Notes under the pieces: model-generated
Databases searched by the model: none
Seen by the model: the letters and a program-made list of their open reading frames with translations, nothing else
Told to the model about the DNA's origin: nothing
Assembly: GCA_947095585.1 (NCBI GenBank)
Contig: OX352765.1
Span: 91,968,965 to 92,032,964 of the forward strand
Reading direction: 5' to 3'
Length of the DNA stretch: 64,000 nt
Origin: Nephrocerus scutellatus
Lineage: Eukaryota > Arthropoda > Insecta > Diptera > Pipunculidae
Shown: piece after piece, positions 22,345-35,713 of the stretch
How the letters are laid out: every line of letters begins with the position of its first letter
Position numbering within the stretch: position 1 is the first letter of the stretch
Translations under genes and position numbers: made by a program

Positions 22345-23965
22345 GTTTGCGCGTAAAAATATCCACAAAGCCACCTGGTTATCTCCTGATGGAGCCCATC
22401 GCAACCAGATAGATCACATGTTGATAGACCGCCGCCACAACCCGAACCTGATGACGGTACGAACGTACCGAGGTGCCAACGTCGACAACGACCACTATCT
22501 TGTTGGTATGGTGCTCCGAGCGCGGATTGCATCAACTAGAACAGTACAGAGACGAGGACCGCACCAGGCGGGGAAGTTCTACCAAAGAGTCCGCGGTATG
22601 ACGCAATATACACCGCGTTGCACATACTGCAAAGACAAAGAGGGTAATCTGATCGCCGATCTCAAAGGCATCTTAGACCGATTGGAAGAGCACTTTTATG
22701 AGTTGCTTAATGGTCAGCTAACTGAGGAATTGGAGGCTTCACCAACGACCGAAGACCACACCATACTTCCGCCACCAAGTATAGACGAAGTTAGCAGAGC
22801 GATAGATCGGCTCGAATATAAAAAGGGTCTGGGATCAAATGGGATCCCAGCGGAGCTAATTAAATCAGGTGGTCCCGCAATACACAAAGCAATTCATGAA
22901 CTAATAGAGCAAGTATGGGATGAATAAGCGATCCAGAGGATTAGCAAAGATCCATGCTGTGCCCTATACATAAGAAAGAAGATATCACAACATGCAGCAA
23001 TTATCGTGCTATAACGTTGTTGAGGACCGCGTATAAGATTTTCTCCTTTATCCTTCAAGACAGGTTAGCCCATACGCTAAAGTCATCATTGGGGTTTACC
23101 AGTGTGGCTTCATCCCAGGCAAATCAACAACTGATCAGATTTACACCCTCAGGCAGGTGATGGAAAAATCCACCAACTTTCAATAGGCTTTAAAGCCGCC
23201 TATGATAGCATAGCCAGAGTAGAACTTCATGAGACAATTCGGGATCCAAAATAAACTGACACGACTATGTAGGTTAACGATGACCAATGTTATAAGCTAA
23301 GTAAATATTTCCGGATCGTTATCAAGCTCATTCAACATCTATAACGTGCTCCGACAAGATGGACTGGCCTGCGTCGTCTTCAACCTGGCGTTAGAGAAAA
23401 TGATCCGAGACTCTAAGGTAACGGCGAGAGGAACAATCTATAAGTCCATTCAGATACTGGCTTACGCAGATGACATTGAGATCGTTGGTAGAAACCCAAG
23501 AGCTGTACAGGAAGCTTTTATCCAGATCGAGCGAACGGCTCGAAATCTGGGGCTGCTCGTGTATAAGACAATGGTCATACGAGTACTTACATATGAATCC
23601 GAGACTTGGGTCCTTAGCAAAAAGCATTCTGACCTCTTAGCCGCGTTCGAGATAAAAGTCTTACGGAGAATTTTTGGCCCCGTATGTGAGGAAGGACTAT
23701 TCCGGAGATTCCATAATGATATGAACGAGCTTTATCCCGATGGCGACATCGTATAGAGAATTAAGCTCGGTAGAATCCGGTGGGTAGGAAAACTAGATCG
23801 CATGAGCGGGCCGTCCTTTGCGTTAGGATTTATGGAACACGACAGCGAGGCCGGCCAAACCTACGCTGGAAGGATGGCGTAGACCAGGACCAGGACGCTC
23901 AGGACCGGTGGAGAGATTTTTTGCGGGAGGCCAGGACTGAACCTCGGTTGTAGAGCCAAATATGA
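22345..23965 (+). mobile_element. LINE family B, endonuclease end plus reverse transcriptase, decayed
   Basis: The opening frame reads 'KNIHKATWLSPDGAHRNQID' and 'RGANVDNDHYLV', the end of an apurinic-type endonuclease. Then come 'FYELLNGQLTEE', 'SNGIPAELIKSGGPAIH', 'CSNYRAITLL', a broken central RT, 'ILAYADDIEIVGRN' (about 23455-23497), and the C-terminal 'TYESETWVLSKKHSDLLAAF' with 'LRRIFGPVCEEGLFRR'. The stretch between 'ARNLGL' and 'LLVYKTMVI' is deleted. The tail ends near ATGATGATGAT at about 23963. Other copies lie at 33067 (plus) and 49840 (minus). Confidence 0.88.
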
Positions 23966-23999
23966 TGATGATATAAAACTTGGATAATGGATAGCTCAG

Positions 24000-24545
24000 A
24001 CACAAAAATACATTCGAAACAGTGGGCTGCGAAGGGGGGAATCGGCTACAAACAAAGAAAATACTTTTTTTCGGATGGGAAAGTGATAGCGACTTTTTTT
24101 TGTGATAGTCATGGATATTAATCGATTATTTTCAAACAGGAAAAACCATTACAGGAGCATACCATATCATTACTAGACAAGCTGAAGGGGAAGGCAGAAA
24201 TTACAGAAAATTACAGTCACATTTGTAGGAAAAAATTTGTTGTTTCAGGAAGACAATGATCCGTCTAACAGCTCAGCGGTTTCCATGGCGAAGATTCACG
24301 AATTACGGTTTAAACTGCTTGGCCAACAGATCTAGCTCCAAGCGATTTTTTTCTATTCCCTAAAGTGAAAGTTGCGCTCGAAGGACAGAGATTGTCGTCA
24401 AATGAGGAAGCCACACCTTCATAAAAAATTATTTTGCACATAAAGACGCGGAGTACTACTTGAACGGGTTAAAAATATGGGAGCATAACTGGTAGATGTC
24501 TGTAGACTTACAAGGATGTTATTTAGAAAATTTTAAATTAAAAAA
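24000..24545 (+). mobile_element. Mariner (Tc1/mariner) transposase relic
   Basis: Plus-strand frames show 'SKQWAAKGGIGYKQRKYFFS' and 'DGKVIATFF' (24015-24100), then 'IDYFQTGKTITGAYHI' (24120-24170), 'FQEDNDPSNSSAVSMAKIHE' (about 24247-24306), and 'EYYLNGLKIWEHNW' (24450-24492). This is the C-terminal two-thirds of an irritans/mauritiana-type mariner transposase. The second catalytic Asp (DNDPS) is present. Frameshifts and stops show it is dead. Terminal inverted repeats were not identified. Confidence 0.85.
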
Positions 24546-26520
24546 AAGACAAGGAAATTCCTGCAGAATAATATGATGGCAACGCAACGAATTCAAATAA
24601 CAATGGGGAAGCGGGCAGAGCATCAGTAGATAAACCAGCTACCAGCCTGCAACAAAAGCCACCCAAATAAGCATCAATACCTCTTAAATACCAAAGTGTT
24701 ATCTCATTCTCCTTTACGGGAATAATTACAACTGTAATGTCGCATTAGTGCACGTGCGACCGAGACAGATGGTAGATAGATGCATATAGGTACGAGTATT
24801 ATGTTGGGCTTACGATAGCCATCCGCTGTGACCATAGTGGTCAGCGTCGTCATCAAATACAACCGTTTGAATAAATTATTTAAGTTCCGCAGCTTTCCAA
24901 TGAATTCCCAAGACACGTTAACTATAAAGATGGTTTCAAATGCCAATGATGAAGGTTTTTCTTATTGGAACTTGTGATCTTTGGAGGTTTTCTCTATGCT
25001 TACCCATTATGTTTTGGTTATTTTGTCGGACAGAATGTATGCAACATTCACGCGATAACAATAAATACAACAATGAGTGTGTATTTCAAAATGTTTTTCA
25101 CTTGTTTTTGTTTATTTTAACCACTCACTAGTCACTACACTACCCGCGTAAAAAAAGAGACAAAAAAAACTTGATATGAATCGCAACGGCTGTGGGTTGG
25201 GTGCAGTTGGATTAGTTTTGTTTTGTCGTCGAGTTAAAAATTTTGATCTAAATATTTATAGCACAAGCATTTCACTGGGCATAATGTGCGCAGCATAATT
25301 AGAGTAGCGGAATATCTTATTTAACTTTTATTACTTCATTGCTGTTGTACGGAAGAATTCAAGAATTCATATGAACACAAAACAGAATACACACAGGCAA
25401 AATGGAGTTTACCAACAACACAATAAAAGTAAAGTAATTTTGTTCGAGTTCAATGTTTAGATCCTCCTTACACTACACCACCTCGGTTCGTTAATAACGT
25501 TGAATTTCATATCAAATTCCATTTTACGCTGCTTTTGCTTTTAATTTTACAATTTATAATATATCTGATCAAAATTATTGCTAAACTCAAACAGCAAAGA
25601 TCAAAAATCACAATACGACCAAGCTCCTTCTTCGTCCCACAAGCCACAAAAGCCAAATTTATACTGAGCTGAGCTGGCTGAGTTCCGCTGGGGCTGTGAT
25701 CTGCGAATGCGAATGCATAAACATTTCACATTTGACATGGCATGTGGTCAATATTTATTATGATTTTAGCTGAATTTAATTTGGAATTCGAATACGAATT
25801 CGAATGTCAAAACCAGCCAAAACCAGTCAAACAGCAGGTTTTCAAATTCCAAAGAAGGAATTCGACAGTGCAATTGTGTTGTAATTCCCAACTCGAATTC
25901 AAATAAAATACAGCTTTTATTGAATTGAGCGCAAATTGATGTAAAAAACGTCAATTTAATAAAAACAAGAAAAAGGTTTAGCGTTAACCAAAAAAACATC
26001 TTTGGTTAAGAAATATTTAACCAAATTTTTAGTTATAATTCCAACCACCAGAGTCGACTTTTAAAAATTATATATGGATAAGTTGGCAAACACATGAAAC
26101 AAAAAATTGATTAAAATTTGGTTAGTTTTTGCTGTTGCTTTGATCAGCCGTTAACCACAAAAAATACCTAACTCATATTGTTGAAAGCAATATAGCAAAT
26201 GGGTCTGTTTTTTATTCATCCGAGCGAGCAGTGTTCGTCAAAATTTATACAGTTTCTACGTTTATATGGCGGATTGACTTCGAATTCAATTCGGGTTATG
26301 TGCCATGAATACTCAGATTGGATTGAAACAGGATTGACTCGATACGATCATAAAATTTTCTGCGATCGAGTTGAGTTTTTGCATGTAAACGTGACAGGTA
26401 GAGAAGGCACAGAAATTTTTCGTCATTCCGTGTTATGAGTATGGTGTTGTTTAGGAGGTTGTGTGGTAAATAAAAAAAGTGAAATAAAAATGACGAATAG
26501 AAACATTTGGACACACTTAA
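24546..26520. other. Non-coding stretch
   Basis: No recognisable gene. Around 25780-25810 there is a cluster of GAATTCGAA words. Open frames here are Phe/Leu-rich reads of A/T runs. Confidence 0.45.
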
Positions 26521-26524
26521 TATA

Positions 26525-26830
26525 ATGGAAGAAAAAAAATGCATGCAGCATTTCGAGGAAAGATATATTGAAATAATGAAATATACAAACTCATTGAAAA
26601 AGAAATGGAATTAAAAGGATTTGTTAACAAATAAGAAAAAACAAATTGAGTTTAGTTGGAAGAAATTGAAGAGGGCTTATTTCCTGGACAAAAAAACAAT
26701 AAAAACAAAAGTGGACAAGAACGAGAGACATCAAACTATTACGAGGAGTAAGATCAAATATTAGGTTCGCATCAGTGACAGCTATTAACACTGCTATCGA
26801 CTCTTCGGAAGATAATGTGTTTGAAAAATA
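26525..26830 (+). pseudogene. Possible second Myb/SANT-like relic
   Basis: Shifted plus-strand frames include 'KKQIEFSWKKLKRAYF', 'QERETSNYYEE' and 'DQILGS', which resembles the region after the SANT-like domain ('..yfeemdeiLG.rps'). The match is faint and broken by stops, so this is only a suggestion. Confidence 0.25.
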
Positions 26831-26859
26831 ACTTTAATTTTTCATTTATATATTACTAG

Positions 26860-26990
26860 TTTAAATACCGAGCGTTGTCTGCCTACCCCACAACACTAAA
26901 CCCACCCCATCCCCACCACCCTTCAAGACCCACCTTGAGATACCCCAGCTCAGGAACATTTTACTTAGTTTTACGTCATAAATCTTTTAA
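26860..26990 (+). repeat. LINE-tail-like repeat fragment
   Basis: TAAATACCGAGCGTTGTCTGCC and the C-rich stretch after it resemble 47205-47300 (GGCGTTGTCTGGCTGCC). This fits the 3' UTR of one non-LTR family. No coding part. Confidence 0.45.
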
Positions 26991-27500
26991 GACTTAAGTT
27001 TTGCATAGCACCTACCTCATAAAAAGTGAAATATTTATATTTTCTTTATTATTACTACATAATATGAATTAAAAATACTCTAAATACTTTTTATATCCAG
27101 TTAATCTAGATATCTACTTTTTGTAGATAAAATAACTTTTATATTTCTTCTTTTGCAAAAGAAATCTACTTTTCATTTTTGTGTTCCACAATTTTTAAAA
27201 GGTAAATTTATATTCCGTAAAATCATGAATAAAAACTTCATTAACAAGGTAATAAATAATAAATAAATAATAATAATAACAATACTTTTATTTTTACATT
27301 GTATTTTTTGGTTATAAATGTCAAATTATGTTTTTGAGGTAAGAGCTATTTTACAGTTTAACCCGCATTTAGTCCAACATACATTTTTTTCATTGTTTAA
27401 GAATATTCTACTACATTATTGTTCAGCAAAACTTTTAAATGCGATGACATTTCATTTTACTTGACACTTTGACAGTTCGCCAAGCGTAATTAGTTCGTCA
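26991..27500. other. Intergenic DNA upstream of Las
   Basis: A/T-rich sequence with a short AAT repeat at about 27256-27282. The Las promoter probably lies near 27450-27500, but no core motif is certain. Confidence 0.4.
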
Positions 27501-27506
27501 CTCACT

Positions 27507-27633
27507 ATGGAGTCCCAGATCAGCTGTAAGTGTTGTGTATGTGTTTACATGAGAAGTATTGAAATTAGCCAGGAAATTGTTTTTATTTATTTCATGAAAT
27601 TTCAGTAAATTTTTCAAGCAAAATCATAATAAA

Positions 27634-27640
<7 letters not shown>
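27507..27640 (+). promoter_or_regulatory. Possible 5'-leader intron and upstream ORF of Las
   Basis: An upstream ATG at 27507 is followed by a good donor (GCT/GTAAGTG, 27526) and an acceptor (ATTTCAG, ending 27605). If spliced, the upstream ORF has 17 codons and its stop TGA (27638-27640) overlaps the Las start region (ATGTTGA). This is an inference from splice signals only. Confidence 0.35.
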
Positions 27641-29086
<1,446 letters not shown>

Positions 29087-29728
29087 AAATGCAGTGAATT
29101 GTAGTAATAAAGGGGAAAAATGGAATGAAAGCTGGCACTAAAGGCGCTGTGATATGCGTTTGTGTTTTTAGTTGTTGTTGCTTTTAAATATTAAATCACT
29201 GTTATAGCTTTCTTTTAATGTTTTATGTTGGTAAACACGATCAACAAGTTAATAAAAATCTGTCAATTGAAAAATTTAATTCGCTTTTCCTTTTACTTCT
29301 GGCTCAAGCAGTGACATGCAATGCAGTCCATAATTCCATTGCTCTTGTCATTCATTTAAATTGTGGATCGAAACATGCGCATGATTTCAGACTTGAACCC
29401 CATCCACAAAAAGTCAGTTGATGTCAAATGTTTTTGACATCTTATTGACAAAAATTAAATGTTTTTTTCTCCATCTCCAGCAATTGCTGCAGAAGACAAC
29501 AAGTGAAAAATAAGAAATTCGTTGGAAAAGTCGTGAAAATAAAAAATAAATAAATATTATTTTGTATATCAGTTCACTCAATCTATGAACAGCCGCATAA
29601 AAGTATGCAAAGTAAAAGTTATTAATTATTGTCGCATGCATATGTGAAAACAGCTTGCATAAGGTGTAGGCGTTCTTCTTTCACGTGAAATTAGTAATTT
29701 TTTGGTGGTCAGTGAAAAACTTTAAAAA
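29087..29728. other. Las 3' flank and transporter 5' flank
   Basis: Short intergenic region. Presumably holds the Las 3' UTR and the leader of the next gene. No other gene visible. Confidence 0.5.
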
Positions 29729-31806
29729 ATGCCTGGAACACGGCGTATTATCCTGGGCCATGTCATGTCGGGGATATGTGGTAAAATGAATCGCACAAAA
29801 CCAGTTCCAGCCGATGTCATGGAGACACCATTAAATCGATGCCTGAATACATATGATATTACGCTACTTGGTGAGTGATGGGAGGGAATTTATTCAAAGT
29901 CGTGCTGGTAAATCTATTCCCTTCTCTTCCAACAGGTATCGGTCATATGGTCGGCGCTGGCATTTACGTCCTGACGGGCGCAGTGGCCAAAGATATGGCT
30001 GGACCCGGCATTATTCTTTCATTCGTTCTGGCTGGCTTTGTTTCGATGTTGGCCGCATTATGTTACGCTGAGTTTGGCACCCGTGTTCCTAAAGCTGGTT
30101 CCGCTTATGTCTACACGTACATATCGATTGGAGAATTTTGGGCCTTCGTCATCGGCTGGAATATTTTACTCGAACATATGTTGGGAGCAGCGTCGGTGGC
30201 TCGTGCTTGGAGTGGGTATGTTGATTCAATGCTTGGCGGATGGATAGGCAACACTACAGTCTCGTTGACTGGCGAAATGCATGAACAACTCTTTGCAAAG
30301 TATCCGGATGTATTGGCATTTCTTGTATGTATCGCTTACGCGGCCGCTTTGGGAATTGGCGTTAAGGCAACTGCTGTATTCAATGGTATCCTGACTCTGG
30401 TAAACATAGCTGTAATGCTGTTGGTCATTTGTGTTGGATTTTGGTTTGCCGATCCAAAGAACTGGTCAGAAGCTGAAGGTGGATTTCTGCCTTATGGTGT
30501 CAGTGGTGTGGTAGCAGGAGCTGCCACATGTTTTTATGCATTCGTGGGATTTGATAGCATTGCTACGTCTGGAGAAGAAGCAAAGAATCCAACATCTTCG
30601 ATTCCGATTGCCACTATATTGTCGTTGTGTGTCGTGACTGCTGGCTATATACTCGTGAGTGCTGCCCTAACGCTTATGATTCCAATTCGGGAAATCAATC
30701 CAGCCGCCTCTTTACCGGAAGCTTTTGGTGTAATGGATTTGCCATGGGCCAAGTATGTTATTTCGATTGGCGCTCTTTGTGGAATGACGACCACTCTGTT
30801 GGGCTCATTGTTTGCACTACCGCGCTGTATGTACGCTATGGCTTCCGATGGTCTGCTCTTCTCGTGCTTCGGCAAAATCAATGCGACAACACAAGTTCCA
30901 GTTGTTAACCTAGCTATTTCAGGCTTCCTAAGTGCAGTGCTGGCGTTGCTGTTCGATTTGGAAAAACTCGTCGAGTTTATGTCAATCGGAACTCTGCTGG
31001 CGTACACGATCGTCAGTGCCAGTGTTATCATCCTGCGTTACAGACCGCTGCCAATAGAAGAGAATGCTGTTTACGCTCCTGACACTCCAGAGGATGACGA
31101 CGACGACGATGAAGACAACAGTTCCCAATCTTGCATCGGCACAGCATCGCCAACAAGCGATCTCATCGAAGTGGCCCTAGCTGGACGTTTGAAGCCGCAA
31201 TTCCGATGGCTGGAACCATTACTTGGACGTTTCGAACCTGGCGCAGCTGTCTCAGCTTCAGTCCTTCTTTTCACTATGTTGAGTTTTGCTATTTGCTTCC
31301 AGCTGGAGGTATCTTGGTCAGAGTTGTACACGGGCACCTGGTGGGCTCTAATACTGTATGGCTTTTTGATATTCTTCACCGGAGCTTGTGTCGCCGTCAT
31401 CGCTGTACATCATCAAAACACACGCGGCCTACACTTCAAGGTGCCCCTGGTGCCGTACATCCCGGCATTGAGTATATTCTGTAATATCGTTCTCATGGTC
31501 CACTTGAGTGCATTAACATGGCTAAGATTCTTCATTTGGGTATCGATTGGAATGCTCATCTATTTCCTGTACGGGATTCATCATAGTAAAGAAGGTGAAG
31601 CTTGCTCGACATATTCAATGTTGATGACATCATCGGAGGCGACCAAGGGACACTGGGGTTCAACTGGTGGTGGATTTGGCGGAACTTGCGGAGGCGGTAG
31701 TATCGGTGGTGGTGGCAGTTGCAAAAAGTCTGTCTTCAATCGATTTGTTGGCAAAAAGGTGGACGATAAACAACCAATTGTCGAGGAGGAAGATGATGAG
31801 CCATAG
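29729..31806 (+). CDS. Cationic amino-acid transporter, SLC7/CAT family
   Basis: Moves basic amino acids across the plasma membrane (family knowledge; the substrate is inferred). Exons 29729-29870 and 29936-31806; the joined frame is 670 codons with a 65-bp intron. The N-terminus ends in ETPLNRCLNTYDITLLG, and the join gives LLGIGHMVGAGIYVLTG, the family hallmark of the first membrane helix. About 14 hydrophobic segments follow. Conserved stretches include 'FVGFDSIATSGEEAKNPTSS' and 'AKYVISIGALCGM'. A cytoplasmic loop has an acidic run, EDDDDDDED, at about 433-441. The tail carries a Gly-rich stretch (about 625-645). Start choice: the first ATG (29729) in the leader gives the normal family N-terminus, whereas the in-frame ATG at 29875 lies inside the intron. 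Insects have several CAT paralogues and I cannot say which this is. Confidence 0.93.
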
Positions 31807-32030
31807 AGGCAGGATTGAGATCTTGTTGTTGAGTGAGTGTTTGTGAGAAGTACATAAAATTTAATTGGCAATAGGCAATTACATACAACACGAATGAGTC
31901 GAGTAAATACAGGGTTAGCACAGACACATTCAGGTACTATGTTGGTTTTGAGGCTTCTTTTCGAAAATTTTTCCATTCAATTTGTTTTGCATGTGAAGGT
32001 CGAACTAATTTGTAATCATCGAAGATTGGA
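31807..32030. other. Transporter 3' flank
   Basis: Likely contains the 3' UTR; no clear AATAAA seen. Confidence 0.35.
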
Positions 32031-32500
32031 GGGTTAGACCGTAGACAATACCTAAATCTCTTATGCTTAAGAATATGGGACGATGATATATTCACAAAAT
32101 TATTTCCAGTATTTATAAGCCATCTCTTGTCTAGTTAAGTATGACGGAATTATTCCAATACACAAACCTCAATTTTTAATTCTATATAATCTACACTCAA
32201 GTGCACTTGTTCTTTTGTATGTCTAGGATATTTCACTTCGACATCTAAAGTTTGAGTTCCATTAAACAGCTACACTCAAGTACTTATTATTGAAATGCAA
32301 CACAGATCTTTTGAAATTATCAAGTACAAATAATTTGAAGATGGTCAAGCAGGCAAATCGAGCAGGCAGATGATATTCTTCAATTCAATCCATGGGCATG
32401 CGACATCTGTATATTATATTATCTGTGGTTAGACCATAGACCATACTTAGATGTCTTACGCATATGGGCCGATGTTCACATATATTTTGCGGCGTGCAGC
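32030..32500 (+). repeat. Direct repeat pair of about 60 bp, 395 bp apart
   Basis: AGACCGTAGACAATACCTAAAT..CTTATGC..ATATGGG-CGATG at 32037-32103 resembles AGACCATAGACCATACTTAGAT..CTTACGC..ATATGGGCCGATG at 32432-32492. A third piece of the opening (CTGTGGTTAGACTATGGA) is at about 33918. It may be the ends of an unknown element. Confidence 0.5.
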
Positions 32501-32911
32501 GCGGTCTGGCTTTGTTACCAAACCATACGGCCACCGCAATAAACTGTAATTTTTACCAAAGGTGATGATACCATCTTCAACCGAGAACTGCAGTCCTAAA
32601 ACCCACTTCAAACATAGCTCTGCCGTAGAGTTTCCAACTAAATAACGTTGGAAGGACGGTAGAGCTGTGGGGCTGTGTTTAAAAAAATAGATTCCCCTCA
32701 AAAGAATACATAGGTGCGACATCTGTATATTGTAGCTAGCCCGAAGGTCGAAGCTTATATTCAGAGGACATGCGATTTTTTTTTGCGAGCGTGTGTACGT
32801 TTGTATGTTTGTTTGTCGGTTCGTATATCGGCTTCTACTAGTCAAAATTTGATGGGACTTGTTTAAAAACAATTGGTTAGCGCTCGGTTTGCGATGGCGT
32901 AATTTTTTCAT
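32456..32911 (-). other. Open frame of unknown nature
   Basis: A minus-strand frame of 151 codons. Its last part reads as ordinary protein ('LCLKWVLGLQFSVEDGIITF', 'RWPYGLVTKPDRAA'), and codon use there looks less random than in the flanks. I do not recognise it. It starts in low-complexity sequence, lies inside the repeat pair above and has no supporting splice context. It is probably a transposon fragment. Confidence 0.25.
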
Positions 32912-33066
32912 TCATAGGCGTAACGACCCCTGATAAAACTAAAAAAAAAGTACTCAATCTAAGCATCGGTATCGATTTTTTTAAGCCTAACGGTTTGTAG
33001 AATAAAATATGGTTTTTCCAGTCTATTCCAGAAGTCGCTTATGACTGAATGACCTATCGCTTATAA

Positions 33067-33770
33067 ATGAAAATCCTACACTTAACGCTGCATACTATAA
33101 GGCTAAGATCCAACATTGGTCCTTCAATTCAGATAGTGGAGCGCGAATTTGAAGTAGTGCAATCCTTTAACTATCTCGGGTCAATTATAGCAGCCGATAA
33201 CAGCATGGAACCAGAAATACGCGCACGGTTGCTTAAAGCCAACAAAGCCTACTATAGCCTGTCAAGACTCTTTAAATCCAAGAACTTAACCATAACATCC
33301 AAGCTGCTGATATATAAGACAATGGTCATACCAGTACTTACATATGGATCCGAGACTTGGGTGCTTAGCAAAAAGCATTCTGACCTCTTAGCCGCGTTCG
33401 AGAGAAAAGTCTTACGGAGAATTGTTGGCCACGTATGTGAGGAAGGACGATTCCGGAGACTCTATAATGATGAGATCCACGAGCGTTACCGCGATGTCGA
33501 CATCGTGAAGAAAATTAAGCTCGGTAGGCTCCGGTGGGCAGGACACCTAGCTCGCATGAGCGAAGAGGATCCTGCTCGGAAAGTCCTTTGCGGTAGGATT
33601 TATGGAACACGACAGCGAGGCCGGCCAAGCCTACGCTGGAAGGATGGCGTAGACTAGGACGCCCAGAGTTTAGGGATGCCAAACTGGATGACATCGGCTC
33701 GAAATCGGGACCGGTGGAGAGACTTTTTGCGGGAGGCCAGGACCGGACCAGGCTTTAAAGATAAATTAGT
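33067..33770 (+). mobile_element. LINE family B, 3' end copy, best preserved
   Basis: An open frame of 196 codons (33067-33657) covers the C-terminal part after the RT: 'FNYLGSIIAADNSMEPEIRA', 'YKTMVIPVLTYGSETWVL', 'LRRIVGHVCEEGRFRRLYND', 'KLGRLRWAGHLARMSEEDPA', 'GTRQRGRPSLRWKDGVD'. After the stop the sequence still reads as the element end (GACGCCCAG..GGACCGGTGGAGAGAC). It is 5' truncated. Compared with the other two copies it has fewer frame breaks, so it is probably the youngest. Confidence 0.92.
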
Positions 33771-33789
33771 CTTTAGACTGAATTACAAC

Positions 33790-34920
33790 TAAATAAACAG
33801 ACCCGGGTGTGTATAGTCACTCGCATAGCAGAATGCATTAGCTCATGTGTCTATAGTAGTGGAAAGTTTTTGGTAGGAACGATTTACTGAGAAGTTCGCT
33901 TTACTATCTTATTATCTGTGGTTAGACTATGGAGAAAAAACGTTGAGAGGAAATTATTCTTTGAACAAAGGAATTTCGATTAACAGAATAATCACACCAC
34001 CACAAATTAATTTTTTTAGAAACAAGAAAAAAAATCGCTGACAACAAAGTCTGCTCCTATAATATTACACCGAATCGAATGAAGAAACAATGTTCAGTGT
34101 CAAGGTAAATACCCTCTGGCTCAGTCGGGCATAACCCCATTCGTGCACAGATTTCCCGTGAGAGAATCTCTGACTAATGGCTTTGTTAAGAGTTAGCAAC
34201 ACGCATAATACATACAGTCCCATGCTTAGCAGAGCGTGCCAGATTGGCAAGAAAACTTTCCTCCATTTGGCCTTCTTCTTTGGCTACATTGAATTATTTT
34301 TCTCCTCTTGTCTTGTCTGCCTTTTTTTGGGTTCAAAATCCTACTTAACTGGCAGCAAAGAATAAAAGATTTGCAATTCTTAGTGTAGCAACTAATGGTA
34401 ATGTAACATGGAAAGCGTCATAGAAAGCGTCAGCCATTGCAGAGTAAATTAATTGCTTTGGACTTTGTTTTATACGTTTGGCGTTCGTCTTATCGCGTTC
34501 AATCTGTCTGTATATACTATGATTCTTTACATGGTACGACTGTGTATGTGAAAAGTACCTTCACTTACTCGTTGGGTGGTGGTGGTGTGATTCCTTCGCG
34601 TTTATGTCGCAACAGGTATACAGACAAGAATCTAGAAGCTAACTACTCATTTGAAGCAAACTTTAGCAAACACTGATTGTCTTACACTTGCTGTATTCTA
34701 CTATGCCTTCCCAAGTTCCAAAAGGTATTTGTTAGTTAGTAGTTGTTAAAATGAATGCGACATTAAGGTCCAAATCGAAAACATCCCTACAACTTTTTTT
34801 GGCAGTCATTGATCTTTTGAAATTAATGTTCGAAAACATTGTCCTCGTATTTAGTAGCTCAGTTTTACACCAAAAGACTGACATGATGTGGCTAGAATAG
34901 TTTCTGTTCTAGGCGGGCTA
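33790..34920. other. Non-coding stretch
   Basis: No gene or element I can defend. Short open frames only. Confidence 0.4.
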
Positions 34921-34939
34921 GTACTGCTTGGTGGTGCTT

Positions 34940-35315
34940 GCTTTAGAGTCCCAGTGGTAAATGATATGTTTCGAGGTTCCGGATGAATGTGCTGCCAGGG
35001 TCTACTTTACAACTTTCTAAAACGGTACAAGATGTACTTCACTCCCTCGGACCATTTTCAGATGCATCCCGCCCATTCTCCAACCCAACCAACCGAAAAT
35101 ACCCGTGCCTCAACTCGAGCTCACGGGTCTACCATTAGACCTATCTTCGGACGTACCAGCCAATTCGGGGGTTCCTTCATTTCCGCATTTGTATGAACTA
35201 CAGTCATTCAAGACACATGTGCATAGACATCTCACCTTTTCCTATCCTTAATTTTCGTACGCCCACGCTTCGCTACTAGCATAATAGGGGTGCACACCCC
35301 TTGAGCATGAAATGA
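34940..35315 (+). mobile_element. Jockey-like LINE 3' end fragment
   Basis: TTTCGAGGTTCCGGA-GA-TGTGCTGCCA (34968-35000), CGGTACAAGATGTACTTCAC (about 35022) and the ending CCCACGCTTCG..ATAATAGGGGTGCACACCCCTTGAGC parallel pieces of the copy at 42845-43710. In shifted frames 'IRPIFGRTSQFGGSFIS' and 'TFMCIDIS' style remains can be seen. Dead and rearranged. Confidence 0.65.
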
Positions 35316-35371
35316 AATGAATGAAAATTTCTGGAATATTGTTAATGGAAATGTGGAATATTCGGGGCTTT

Positions 35372-35468
35372 AAAAATCACATTAAAAGAACCACGCTTAG
35401 CATTTGATGTTCGTTTTGTCTTGTTTTAAACCTCAAATGCTTAGCGTGGATCTTTTAATGTGATTTTT
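35372..35468. repeat. 36-bp inverted repeat forming a hairpin with a 25-nt loop
   Basis: The left arm (35372-35407) and right arm (35433-35468) are reverse complements with only two mismatches. Each arm includes AAAAATCACATTAAAAGA / TCTTTTAATGTGATTTTT and CGCTTAGCATTTGA or its complement. The RNA of either strand would fold into a 97-nt stem-loop. It could be a MITE core, a small DNA transposon remnant or a miRNA-like precursor. Confidence 0.85.
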
Positions 35469-35713
35469 CCAATAAAAACATTTCAAAAATTTTCATTTTA
35501 TTTTTTTAAATTCTCTACATTAACTTCACTTGCCCGTGAAACGTCTGGTTGTCGGTCGGTCGGCAGTCGGTCGGTTTAGCGTGGAATCTTGCGATAAATT
35601 TTTAGCCCACTTCCCAAAGCCCGATTTTATGGAAATTTTGCATACATGTGTATTTCCGGAGACAACACTTTCTATTGAAATGTGTGGCCTCTCGGGTTTC
35701 AGGGCCCGTCTAG

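Noticed and set aside
29875..29935. Alternative start of the transporter at the in-frame ATG 29875
   Set aside because: It lies in an intron with good GT..AG ends; using the upstream exon gives the normal family N-terminus.
31071..31400. Antisense frame within the transporter
   Set aside because: Shadow of the coding strand.
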